Of a stretch of 18,503 bases of DNA, positions 6,367 to 13,075 are shown piece after piece. The position numbers and the translations under genes are program-made. Source of the DNA: UBA2272 sp034368805 (lineage in GTDB: Bacteria > Actinomycetota > Coriobacteriia > Anaerosomatales > Anaerosomataceae); assembly GCA_034368805.1 (NCBI GenBank), contig JAXMLJ010000116.1, positions 1 to 18,503 on the forward strand, written 5' to 3'. How positions within the stretch are numbered: position 1 is the first letter of the stretch; every line of letters starts with the position of its first letter. The notes under the pieces are model-generated. The model was not told where the DNA came from. It was given only the letters and a program-made list of their open reading frames with translations, and did no database searches.

Positions 6367-7884
6367 ATGTGGGTCGGCTTCGAGCGGCGTGACCTGGGCG
6401 CTATCGCGCATTACACCGGCATGCTCGTCGCGAGCATGGCGCTCCTGATGGTCATCCCGCTCCTCACCGCACTTGCCGCCGGTGAGTGGGGCCCCGCGCT
6501 CGACTACGCGTGCGGCATCGGGGTTGCCGCAGCTTTCGGCATGCTCCTCGCGCAGTCGGCGCCGCGCGGGACGCACCTGACGCGACGGAACGCGCTTATC
6601 GTGACGGCGCTCGCATGGCTTGCCGCGTCGCTCGTGGCGGCGGTTCCGCTGTCCCTGTCGGGGCACTACGGGGGGTTCCTTGACGCGTTCTTCGATGCGG
6701 TCTCGGGGCTTACCACCTCGGGACTCACGCTCGTGCAGGATCTCGATCACCTGGCGCTCGCGCACAACATGTGGCGACACCTGCTTCACCTGATAGGCGG
6801 CCAGGGCATCGTCGTGGCTGCACTCTCGGTGTCCCTCGGCCTGCGCGGCGGCGGCGCGATGTCGCTGTACATGGCTGAGGGCCGCGATGAGCGTATCCTG
6901 CCGAACGTCATGCACACCGCGCGGTTCATATGGTTCGTGACCGCGATCTACGTGACGCTCGGGACGGTCGTGCTGAGCGTTTCGAACCTGATTCAGGGCA
7001 TGGAGGCGGGTCGGGGCGTTCTGCACGCGTTCTGGGCGACCGTGGCCTGCTACGACACGGGCGGATTCGGTCCCCAGTCGCAGAACGCTCTGTACTACCA
7101 CAGCCCGATCTTTGAGGGCGTGACGGTCATCCTCATGTTTGCCGGGACCCTCAACTTCAATCTCCATGCGGACATCTGGCGCGGTGACCGGAAGGAGATC
7201 TTCAAGAACCTGGAAGCGCGAGCGCTTGCCATCAACATCGCCATACTGAGCGTTGTCGTCGGCATCGGTCTGGCGGCCACGAGGCTCTTCTCGACTCCGG
7301 GCGAGGTCGTGCGCAAGGGGCTCTATCACCTCATCTCGGCCAATAGTGGCACCGGTCACCAGACCCTCTACAACGCCGGCTGGGCGAACGGTTACGGTGG
7401 GCTCGCGTTCGCGGCGATCGTGCTCGCGATGGCGTTCGGCGGCATGGCGTCGTCGACCGCGGGCGGCATCAAGGCGCTCCGCCTCGGCCTGATCGCCAAG
7501 GGCGTCGTGCTCCGTGTGCGTGAGTCCATCGCGCCTGCGAGTGCGGTGGTGCGCAGCAGGTATCACCACCTGCTCGACGTACCGCTGTCGGCCGACGTCC
7601 TCGCCAACGCCCTTATGCTGTTCGTCCTGTACGTGGTGACGTACATCAGCGGCGGAATGATCGGAGCGGCGTACGGCTATCCGATCGGTGAGGCGCTGTT
7701 CGAGTCCGTTTCGGCGACCGCCAACGTGGGTCTCTCGACCGGTATCACCAATCCGGCCATGCCACTCGGGCTGAAGGTCGTGTACATGCTGCAGATGTGG
7801 GCAGGCAGACTCGAGTTCATCGCGCTGTTCGTGCTCGTGGCCAGCGCGATCGCAGCCGTACGGGCGAAGAGAGGGCGCGCATGA
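6367..7884 (+). CDS. trkH: Potassium uptake protein TrkH (channel subunit)
   Basis: This is a 505-residue polytopic membrane protein of the TrkH/KtrB superfamily of potassium transporters. The ATG at 6367 follows GAGGT at 6355-6359. The four pore loops that form the selectivity filter are visible in order: TTSG at 116-119, DTGGF at 230-234, SGTGH at 327-331 and NVGLSTG at 453-459. Each is flanked by hydrophobic helices in the M1-P-M2 pattern. The length is close to other bacterial TrkH proteins. TrkH normally works with the cytoplasmic regulatory subunit TrkA, which binds NAD(H)/ATP; no trkA gene is within the window, so TrkA must be elsewhere or the complex must be different. The stop TGA shares bases with the ATG of the next gene (ATGA), and a membrane micropeptide gene lies 10 bp upstream. 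Confidence 0.94.
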   Translation: MWVGFERRDLGAIAHYTGMLVASMALLMVIPLLTALAAGEWGPALDYACGIGVAAAFGMLLAQSAPRGTHLTRRNALIVTALAWLAASLVAAVPLSLSGHYGGFLDAFFDAVSGLTTSGLTLVQDLDHLALAHNMWRHLLHLIGGQGIVVAALSVSLGLRGGGAMSLYMAEGRDERILPNVMHTARFIWFVTAIYVTLGTVVLSVSNLIQGMEAGRGVLHAFWATVACYDTGGFGPQSQNALYYHSPIFEGVTVILMFAGTLNFNLHADIWRGDRKEIFKNLEARALAINIAILSVVVGIGLAATRLFSTPGEVVRKGLYHLISANSGTGHQTLYNAGWANGYGGLAFAAIVLAMAFGGMASSTAGGIKALRLGLIAKGVVLRVRESIAPASAVVRSRYHHLLDVPLSADVLANALMLFVLYVVTYISGGMIGAAYGYPIGEALFESVSATANVGLSTGITNPAMPLGLKVVYMLQMWAGRLEFIALFVLVASAIAAVRAKRGRA

Positions 7885-8396
7885 GACGGTACGCGGCCGC
7901 ACTCCTGGCAGTGGTCGTACTCGGGTGCGTCTGCCAGCCGGTCCGCGGGTTCGCGATCGAGCCGGTGATCGAGACGACGGGCGCGGAACTCGCATCGATG
8001 GTGAGCGGGCTCGACGGTCAGCTCGTGCGCTTCGAGGGCGAGGTCATCAGCGAGACGCTTGCCGGAGGCCCGGGCCACGTCTGGGTGAACGTCCTGTCGG
8101 AAGGCGTGGCCATCGGGGTATGGATGCCTGCCGAGATGGCCGGTGAGCTTGAGGTGTTCGGCCGGTACAGCCATACCGGAGACACCGTCGTGGTCACCGG
8201 CACGCTGAGCGAGGGCTGCGACCTGCACGGTGGTGACCTCGACGTCCATGCCGAGCGACTCGAACTGCTCACCCGTGGCGAGTCGCGTGAGCGGCCGGGT
8301 GACATCTGGAAGCTGGGTGTCGGCCTGGCGGGTCTGGCCATGGCGTACACCGGCTGGCGTCGGATGCGCCGCAGGGCTGATGGGGGGCAGGCGTGA
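7881..8396 (+). CDS. Exported OB-fold-like protein with C-terminal membrane anchor
   Basis: The 171-residue product begins at an ATG that overlaps the trkH stop by four bases. The N-terminus RRYAAALLAVVVLGCVCQP is a signal peptide; the cysteines near its end could make it a lipoprotein, but the lipobox is not canonical. Residues about 35-135 read as a small beta barrel: GQLVRFEGEVISET, then VWVNVLSEGVAIGVWMP, then GDTVVVTGTLSEG and HGGDLDVHAERLELL. This pattern resembles OB-fold (tRNA_anti-like) domains on the outer face. A short hydrophobic segment at about 142-158 (WKLGVGLAGLAMAYTGW) is followed by RRMRRR, a positive-inside stop-transfer signal. I do not recognise the family. Coupling to trkH suggests a role at the same membrane complex, but this is inference. 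Confidence 0.75.
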   Translation: MRRYAAALLAVVVLGCVCQPVRGFAIEPVIETTGAELASMVSGLDGQLVRFEGEVISETLAGGPGHVWVNVLSEGVAIGVWMPAEMAGELEVFGRYSHTGDTVVVTGTLSEGCDLHGGDLDVHAERLELLTRGESRERPGDIWKLGVGLAGLAMAYTGWRRMRRRADGGQA

Positions 8397-9424
8397 CCGC
8401 ACACACCCGAGGATTCGCGAGTGACAACGCATCGGGTGTGCAGCCCGACGTGATGGCCGCGATCGTGGCGGTCAATGCCGGCCACGCGCACGCGTACGGC
8501 GACGATCCCTGGACGCGGCGGGCGCACGAACTGTTCAAGCGGCACTTCGGCGAGCACGCCGAGGCGTTCTGCGTCTTCAACGGGACCGGCGCCAACGTGA
8601 CGGCGCTTCAGGCGCTCATGCGACCGTTCGAGTCGGTCATCTGCGCGACGACGGCCCACATCAACGTGGACGAATGCGGCGCCCCGGAGCGCTTCACGGG
8701 CGGCAAGCTCGTGGACCTCGAGACGCCGGACGGCAAACTCACACCACGGCTCATCGAAGGCGCCATCGAAGGTGTCGGTTTCGAGCACCACTCGCAGCCC
8801 CGCGTGGTCTCGGTCACGCAGTCCACCGAGTACGGCACCGTGTACTCCGCGGCCGAGCTCTCCGCGGTGGTCGGGACGGCTCACGCGCACGGACTCCGTG
8901 TGCACGTGGACGGCGCCCGGCTTGCCAACGCGGCTGCGTCCCTCGGGTGCTCGCTCGCCGAGGCGTGCGCAGGCGCGGACGTCGTGAGCTTCGGGGGGAC
9001 CAAGAACGGCGCGCTGCTGGCCGAGGCCGTCGTCTTCCTCGATCCGGCGCTTGCGGCCGACTTCCGCTATATCCGCAAGCAAAGCGCGCAGCTCGCCTCG
9101 AAGATGCGGTTCTCATCGGCGCAGTTCGTCGCGCTGCTGGAAGGCGACCTGTGGCGCGTGAACGCCGAGCGGGCCAACACGATGGCGGCGCTGCTTGCCG
9201 AGCGTGTGGGCGGTATCGGCGGCGTACGGATCACCCAACCGGTGCAGGCCAACGAGGTCTTCGCGGTGCTTCCGATCGACGTCATCGGGCCGCTGCAGTC
9301 CGAGTTCGACTTCTACACCTGGGACGAGCGAACCGGCGAGGTGAGGTGGGTCACGAGTTGGGACACCACCGAGGCCGACGTGGTGCGCTTCGCCGAGGCG
9401 GTCGCCCGCTCGCTTCGCGCCTGA
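8393..9424 (+). CDS. ltaE: L-threonine aldolase (low specificity), PLP-dependent
   Basis: This 343-residue enzyme belongs to the beta-eliminating lyase/threonine aldolase family, fold type I PLP enzymes that split L-threonine or L-allo-threonine into glycine and acetaldehyde in the cytosol. The GTG start overlaps the previous stop (GTGA). Diagnostic features are SDNASGVQPDVMAA at the N-terminus, FNGTGANVTAL around the phosphate-binding loop, H89 in ATTAHINVDECGAPE (stacks on the cofactor ring), D173 in VHVDGARLANA (pairs with the pyridine nitrogen), and K204 in SFGGTKNG (Schiff-base lysine). Length and motif order are normal for the family. It is the last gene of the TrkH operon; a metabolic enzyme in that place is probably only cotranscribed. 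The symbol is by family; stereospecificity cannot be told. Confidence 0.92.
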   Translation: MTAHTRGFASDNASGVQPDVMAAIVAVNAGHAHAYGDDPWTRRAHELFKRHFGEHAEAFCVFNGTGANVTALQALMRPFESVICATTAHINVDECGAPERFTGGKLVDLETPDGKLTPRLIEGAIEGVGFEHHSQPRVVSVTQSTEYGTVYSAAELSAVVGTAHAHGLRVHVDGARLANAAASLGCSLAEACAGADVVSFGGTKNGALLAEAVVFLDPALAADFRYIRKQSAQLASKMRFSSAQFVALLEGDLWRVNAERANTMAALLAERVGGIGGVRITQPVQANEVFAVLPIDVIGPLQSEFDFYTWDERTGEVRWVTSWDTTEADVVRFAEAVARSLRA

Positions 9425-9457
9425 CGCGTACTCCCTTCGGGCGCTGTCATAGGCGCG
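9416..9457 (+). terminator. Possible terminator stem after the aldolase gene
   Basis: CGCGCCT at 9416-9422, overlapping the end of the gene, is the exact complement of AGGCGCG at 9451-9457. The loop is long (28 nt) and no T-run follows, so this is a weak call. Confidence 0.25.
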
Positions 9458-9507
9458 TTCCTCGTGCGGTAGGATAGACCGCAATGTGTACAGTCCGGAG
9501 GTGCCGA

Positions 9508-9984
9508 ATGTCGCAGTTCCCCGCCATCAGCGCGACCGATCTTGACGGTCGGCACTACGATGTCCCGGGCGGCCTCCCGGCCGGTCCCCGCGTGGTGATA
9601 GTCGCGTCCAAGCGGTGGCAGCAGGTTCTTGTCGAGATGTGGAAAGCACGGCTACGGCGCCTCGAGCATGAGTTCCCGAATCTCGGCGTGTGGAGTGTAG
9701 CGGCGCTGCCGAAGCTGCTCGTGCCGGTGCGCCCGCTCATCGATGGGGGGATGCGTGCCGAGCTCGACGACCCGCGGATCCGTCGGCGCACCCTCACCGC
9801 CTACGTCGACACCGAGACGTTCGCTTCGGCGCTCGGCGTAGCGGATCTCGAGACCGTGCACGCGTTCCTGCTCGGTCCGGACGGCGAGATCATGTGGAGC
9901 GGGAGTGGCAAGCCGGCCGCCGAGGATGTCACGTCGCTCGGCGAGATGCTCGCGTGGTGGAATCCGGGGCCTGAGCGCGGCTAG
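9508..9984 (+). CDS. Cysteine-free thioredoxin-fold protein, ATP10-like
   Basis: This is a 158-residue cytosolic protein. An upstream in-frame ATG at 9484 exists, but the ATG at 9508 has GGAGGT five bases before it and starts at the conserved-looking SQFPAISATDLDGR, typical of thioredoxin-fold N-termini ('P.f...dl.G'). Later blocks are RVVIVASKRW (strand beta1, where CxxC would follow), a helix ending LRRLEHEFPNLGVW, then RRRTLTAYVDTETFASALGV and FLLGPDGEIMWSGSGKP. The last two resemble ATP10/TlpA-like proteins (typical 'L.D..G.I.W.G.G'). There is no cysteine at all, so it cannot be a redox enzyme. ATP10 proteins assist ATP synthase assembly in mitochondria; the role of bacterial relatives is unknown. 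TAGGAT at 9470-9475 may be a -10 box. Confidence 0.7.
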   Translation: MSQFPAISATDLDGRHYDVPGGLPAGPRVVIVASKRWQQVLVEMWKARLRRLEHEFPNLGVWSVAALPKLLVPVRPLIDGGMRAELDDPRIRRRTLTAYVDTETFASALGVADLETVHAFLLGPDGEIMWSGSGKPAAEDVTSLGEMLAWWNPGPERG

Positions 9985-10011
9985 CGTGCCGGGCCGGTGT
10001 AGCATGATCGT

Positions 10012-10476
10012 ATGAGGTACATCATCGACGGCTACAACGTGACGCGCCGTGACCCGGCAACGGGGCAGGCGGACCTTGCGACGCAGCGGGAGGCGCTTGT
10101 CGCCCGGCTCGCGGTAAGGGGCCGGGATCTGCTCGGCTCGGGGCCGATCGTCGTCGTGTTCGACGGGCGGCGCGGCGGGGGAGCCGACGGACGGCGCGGC
10201 AACGTAGAGGCCCGCTTCTCGCGCGACGAGACCGCCGACGACCTGATCGCCCGGCTGGTGACGGGGGCCGGGGACACAGTGGTGACGTCGGACGCGGGGC
10301 TCGCCGGGCGCGTGCGAGGTGTCGGGGCGGCGGTGATCGGCGCCGAGGCGTGTTTCGAAGGGCGCCGGGCGCGGCGTCGTGGCGGGCGGTATCCTGCCTC
10401 CACAGCGGGGCTGCCGCCGGGTGCGAACAGAGTGACCGAGGAACTCAAGAAGATGTGGCTGACCGACGAGGAGTGA
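10012..10476 (+). CDS. YacP-like NYN domain ribonuclease
   Basis: This 154-residue protein matches the YacP/Rae1 family of NYN (PIN-like) nucleases. The start MRYIIDGYNV (D6) is the family hallmark, followed by VVVFDGRRGG (D51), the acidic helix DETADDLIARLV (D76, D77) and VVTSDAGLAGRV (D94); these aspartates form the metal-binding active site. In Bacillus subtilis, YacP (Rae1) is a ribosome-associated endoribonuclease. The C-terminal RRARRRGGR stretch is strongly basic and may contact RNA or the ribosome. No Shine-Dalgarno is visible before the ATG; TAGCAT at 10000-10005 ends six bases before it, so the message may be leaderless. The DUF554 gene begins one base after the stop. B. subtilis yacP is near rlmB and sigH; neither is present here. 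Confidence 0.88.
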   Translation: MRYIIDGYNVTRRDPATGQADLATQREALVARLAVRGRDLLGSGPIVVVFDGRRGGGADGRRGNVEARFSRDETADDLIARLVTGAGDTVVTSDAGLAGRVRGVGAAVIGAEACFEGRRARRRGGRYPASTAGLPPGANRVTEELKKMWLTDEE

Positions 10477-10477
10477 C

Positions 10478-11233
10478 ATGCCCGGCATCGGGGTGATCGT
10501 GAACGTCGTCGCAGTGCTTGCGGGCACTGTCGTGGGGCTCGTGTTCGGCAAACTCATCAGCGAGCGCTTCCGTGCGATAGCATTCGCCGCGATCGGCCTC
10601 GCCGTCATGGTGATCGGCATCGCCATGGCGCTCGGTGGCTTGTCCTCGCTCGGTGAGACACACCTGGGTGACTACGCGGCGCTCGTGCTGGTCGGAGCGC
10701 TCGTGATGGGGTCGCTCGTGGGTGAGGCGCTGAGGATCGAGCACTGGCTCGAGCGGTTCGGCCAGTGGCTTCAGGACAAGGCGTACAAGATGCCGATGCT
10801 CGCTCCGGGCAGGGCCGATCAGCCGGGCGAGAAGGGGCATACCCTGGTCGAGGGGTTCGTGACGGCGAGCCTGCTGTACTGCACCGGTGCTATGACCGTC
10901 CTCGGCTCGCTGCAAGACGGTCTCGGCGACCCGTCGCTGCTCTACCTCAAAGCGCTACTCGACGGCATCGCATCGATCGCGCTCGCCACGACACTCGGCG
11001 TCGGCGTGGGGCTGTCCGTCATCCCGATCCTCCTGCTGCAGGGCGGCATCGCTCTCGGGGCGAGCGCCGTCGAGTCGCTCATCACGCCGGCCGTGGTCTC
11101 GTCGATCGAGGCCGTCGGGGGCGCGCTGATCCTGGCGATCGGGCTCGACCTCACGCAGATCAAGCGCTTGCCGGTGGGCAATATGCTGCCGGCGGTGTTC
11201 ATCGCTGCCGCGCTCGCGCTCTTCCTCGGCTAG
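10478..11233 (+). CDS. DUF554 (YqgA-like) integral membrane protein
   Basis: This is a 251-residue membrane protein. The ATG lies one base after the upstream stop, with GAGGAG at the end of the YacP-like gene as its ribosome binding site. Hydrophobic segments cover about residues 3-24, 33-52, 65-83, 125-145, 155-180, 182-200, 207-224 and 235-250. The family pattern is clear: the N-terminal GIGVIVNVVAVLAGTVVGLV, GAMTVLGSLQDGL at 137-149, KALLDG at 158-163, and the last conserved block IGLDLTQIKRLPVGNMLPA. YqgA-like proteins have no proven substrate; they are suspected transporters. The pairing with a YacP-like gene is probably operonic but its meaning is unknown. Confidence 0.9.
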   Translation: MPGIGVIVNVVAVLAGTVVGLVFGKLISERFRAIAFAAIGLAVMVIGIAMALGGLSSLGETHLGDYAALVLVGALVMGSLVGEALRIEHWLERFGQWLQDKAYKMPMLAPGRADQPGEKGHTLVEGFVTASLLYCTGAMTVLGSLQDGLGDPSLLYLKALLDGIASIALATTLGVGVGLSVIPILLLQGGIALGASAVESLITPAVVSSIEAVGGALILAIGLDLTQIKRLPVGNMLPAVFIAAALALFLG

Positions 11234-11255
11234 CGCGGTGGCTGCCCGCAGCGCT
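11232..11255. terminator. Possible bidirectional stem between convergent genes
   Basis: AGCGC at 11232-11236 pairs with GCGCT at 11251-11255, bridging the last bases of the DUF554 gene and the end of the nth gene on the other strand. The stem is only five bases and no T-run follows, so this is a weak candidate. Its location between two convergent stop codons 21 bp apart is the main argument. Confidence 0.25.
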
Positions 11256-11911
11256 CAGGCCTGTTCGCGCCAGCCTGTGACCTGGTAGGCGCTCGGGCAG
11301 AGGTCTGCCACCACGCACTGCCCGCAGATGGGCCGCTTGGCGTCGCAGATCGCCCGGCCATGCTCGATGAGGCGGTAGGTGAGCGCCCCCCACTCTTCGC
11401 GCGGGAAGAGCGCCATGAGGTCACGTTCGACCTTGCCGGTGTCCTCGTGGGCCGAGAAGCCGAGGCGGCGCGCCAGGCGGAAGACGTGGGTATCGACCGC
11501 AACGCCCTCGGCTTTCCCGAACGCGTTGTAGAGCACGATGTTGGCGGTCTTGCGCGCGACCCCCGGAAGCGTGAGCAGATCCTCCATCGTGTCGGGCACG
11601 CGCCCATCGTACTCGGCGACGATGCGCTGAGCCGCCCCCATGATGTTCTTCGTCTTGTTCCGGAAGAAGCCGGTAGGGTGCACGATCTCCTCGACCTCGG
11701 CGGGGTCGGCCGCCGCGAGCGCTTCGGGGGTGGGGAAGCGCTCGAACAGGACCGGCGTCACCTTGTTGACACCGACATCGGTGGTCTGCGCCGAGAGGAT
11801 CACAGCCACGAGCAGCTGGAACTCACTCTCGTAGCCGAGCGCGATACGTGCCGCCGGGTACAGCTTGTTCAGCCGGGCGTCGATCTCCGCGGCGCGTTCG
11901 GGTGTGGACAT
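11255..11911 (-). CDS. nth: Endonuclease III (DNA glycosylase/AP lyase)
   Basis: This 218-residue base-excision-repair enzyme removes oxidised pyrimidines and cuts the abasic strand by beta-elimination. GAGGAGGT precedes the ATG on the minus strand. Motifs in order are the helical core LLVAVILSAQTTDVGVNKV, the helix-hairpin-helix LPGVARKTANIVL with catalytic K121, catalytic D140 in VAVDTHVFRLARRL, and the [4Fe-4S] loop C189-x6-C196-x2-C199-x5-C205 near the C-terminus. Length and all catalytic residues are standard. The gene is alone on the minus strand, convergent with the DUF554 gene and divergent from the envelope genes. TACCAT (minus strand, 11942-11937) is a possible -10 with a very short leader; no clear -35 was seen. 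Confidence 0.96.
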   Translation of the reverse strand: MSTPERAAEIDARLNKLYPAARIALGYESEFQLLVAVILSAQTTDVGVNKVTPVLFERFPTPEALAAADPAEVEEIVHPTGFFRNKTKNIMGAAQRIVAEYDGRVPDTMEDLLTLPGVARKTANIVLYNAFGKAEGVAVDTHVFRLARRLGFSAHEDTGKVERDLMALFPREEWGALTYRLIEHGRAICDAKRPICGQCVVADLCPSAYQVTGWREQA

Positions 11912-12112
11912 GGCACCTCCTCATGGGTCGATTCACATGGTACCCGAGCCGCACACCGTTACGAGTCACTTCCGGTTAAGGCGCCTGCGGCATACTCGGC
12001 TCCGGCCGCGCCCGAGGGGGGAGCGCGCAGCCGAAGCGGCGGGCTTCCCTCTTGGCGCATGCGTCAATCCGCCGCAAGGAAGATGAGCGCATACATGAGG
12101 GGGAGACCATAC
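11912..12112 (+). promoter_or_regulatory. Leader of the L,D-transpeptidase-like gene with two adjacent hairpins
   Basis: This is a 201-bp divergent gap. TCGGCT at 11996-12001 pairs with AGCCGA at 12029-12034, with inner GCGC/GCGC and CCC/GGG pairs. One base later GCGGCGG at 12036-12042 pairs with CCGCCGC at 12069-12075, extendable by a G-U pair, and the loop contains the palindrome CGCATGCG (12056-12063). The GGGGGAGA ribosome binding site at 12098-12105 follows. CATACT at 11991-11996 is a weak -10 candidate; if used, transcription would start near 12003 and cut off part of the first stem. No known riboswitch consensus that I could recall fits, including ydaO (c-di-AMP), which is common before wall hydrolases. 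Confidence 0.4.
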
Positions 12113-13048
12113 ATGAGCACGTCACTACGGCGGCTGAACCGCCTGCTGGTAACGTTCGTCTTGATGGCTGCCATCGTTGCGGGCAGCGGCATCGGCGTAT
12201 CGGCCGCAGCGGCGCCCGCCGCGCCAAAGGACAGCCCGAAGTCGGCCATGCCGGAACCCGGCTGGCCGGAGAGCCACCTGCCGGAGAGCGACCCAAAGCC
12301 CGGAGAGCCCGGCTATCTCGAGTCACGCCCGACCGTCGTCTTGCCGCCAGACGGCTGGAACGACGCTGAGTTCGAAGCCCACGACCCGCACGGCTACGCG
12401 GCGATGCTGCCCGAGCGCCGCAGGGTCGAGCGGGACCTCCTGACGAAGGTGCGCGCGGAGCTCAGGCGACAGGGCATCGTACGCACGACCGGCGGCAGGC
12501 TCTCGTCGACCGACGCCGCTCGCGCGGCATCGGTCATCGCGGCCACCACGTACTCGCCGTACGGCTACCTGAAGTTCACGCTCGTGCCCAACACGACGAG
12601 TCCGTACGCCCGCAACGGGTACCTCGGCACGCTCTACTTCACGTACGGCATCTACAGTGCCGTGGTGGACGCCTACAAGTGGTACACGGTGTCGTGGCCG
12701 GCTCGGTCGGGCAACAATCGTCCTGCGGACCAGAGCAAGGTCAACCTCGGCCCGATCCCTGCGTACACCTGGGACTTTGGCTTCATGTACGGGGCCTGGC
12801 GTGGCTATGAGGCCGACGGGCGCGTGGAGTTCTACCCGGGCAAGTGGCGGCTCGACCCGTGGACCGGCGGACCGTACGGTCGCAGCTACCTCGAGGTCCA
12901 TGGCGGCACCGGAGCGCACACGTTCGCCGCTACGAGCGGCTGCATCCGGATCTACCCGGCGGCGATCAGCGCGTTGAAGTCCTACTACGACACGAAGATG
13001 GCCAACAAGAAGGACCCGGGGAGTGCGCACCTGACCGTTCGGTACTGA
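12113..13048 (+). CDS. Secreted L,D-transpeptidase-like (YkuD-type) protein
   Basis: This is a 311-residue exported protein. Several in-frame ATGs lie just upstream, but the one at 12113 has GGGGGAGA at the right distance and starts a normal signal peptide: basic MSTSLRRLNRLL, then hydrophobic LVTFVLMAAIVAGSGIGV and an AAAAPAA cleavage region. A Pro/Glu-rich linker (about 39-82) follows, then a charged helical segment (about 95-130). The C-terminal domain (about 145-311) carries LEVHGG (H263) and ATSGCIRIYP (C277). This is the His/Cys pattern of L,D-transpeptidases, which cross-link peptidoglycan stem peptides. The usual SHGC triad is TSGC here and the two motifs are close together. A DUF2778-type peptidoglycan enzyme is the main alternative. 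The lipoprotein gene starts 27 bp downstream. Confidence 0.75.
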   Translation: MSTSLRRLNRLLVTFVLMAAIVAGSGIGVSAAAAPAAPKDSPKSAMPEPGWPESHLPESDPKPGEPGYLESRPTVVLPPDGWNDAEFEAHDPHGYAAMLPERRRVERDLLTKVRAELRRQGIVRTTGGRLSSTDAARAASVIAATTYSPYGYLKFTLVPNTTSPYARNGYLGTLYFTYGIYSAVVDAYKWYTVSWPARSGNNRPADQSKVNLGPIPAYTWDFGFMYGAWRGYEADGRVEFYPGKWRLDPWTGGPYGRSYLEVHGGTGAHTFAATSGCIRIYPAAISALKSYYDTKMANKKDPGSAHLTVRY

Positions 13049-13075
13049 TGGAGGGCGTTCGGAGAAGGGGGAGCC

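Noticed and set aside
7919..7950. Lipobox in the OB-fold-like protein
   Set aside because: Cysteines follow VVVLG, but the surrounding residues (LGCVCQP) fit a lipobox poorly; left as uncertain rather than called a lipoprotein.
6310..7995. 561-codon open frame opposite trkH
   Set aside because: It mirrors the trkH codons, has extreme Arg/His/Glu content and no domain; TrkH pore motifs on the plus strand are decisive.
9484..9507. Earlier ATG for the ATP10-like protein
   Set aside because: It has no ribosome binding site, would begin close to or before the expected transcription start, and adds eight residues unlike a thioredoxin-fold N-terminus.
11980..12075. ydaO-type c-di-AMP riboswitch before the L,D-transpeptidase-like gene
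   Set aside because: A CCGAA...GGCT stretch and closing GGCGC pairs look similar, but the conserved GGGGGAACC and GGGTGAA blocks are missing and the element is too short.
11360..12112. Long N-terminal extension of the L,D-transpeptidase-like frame
   Set aside because: The extension is antisense to nth, and the ATG at 12113 has a ribosome binding site and starts a proper signal peptide.
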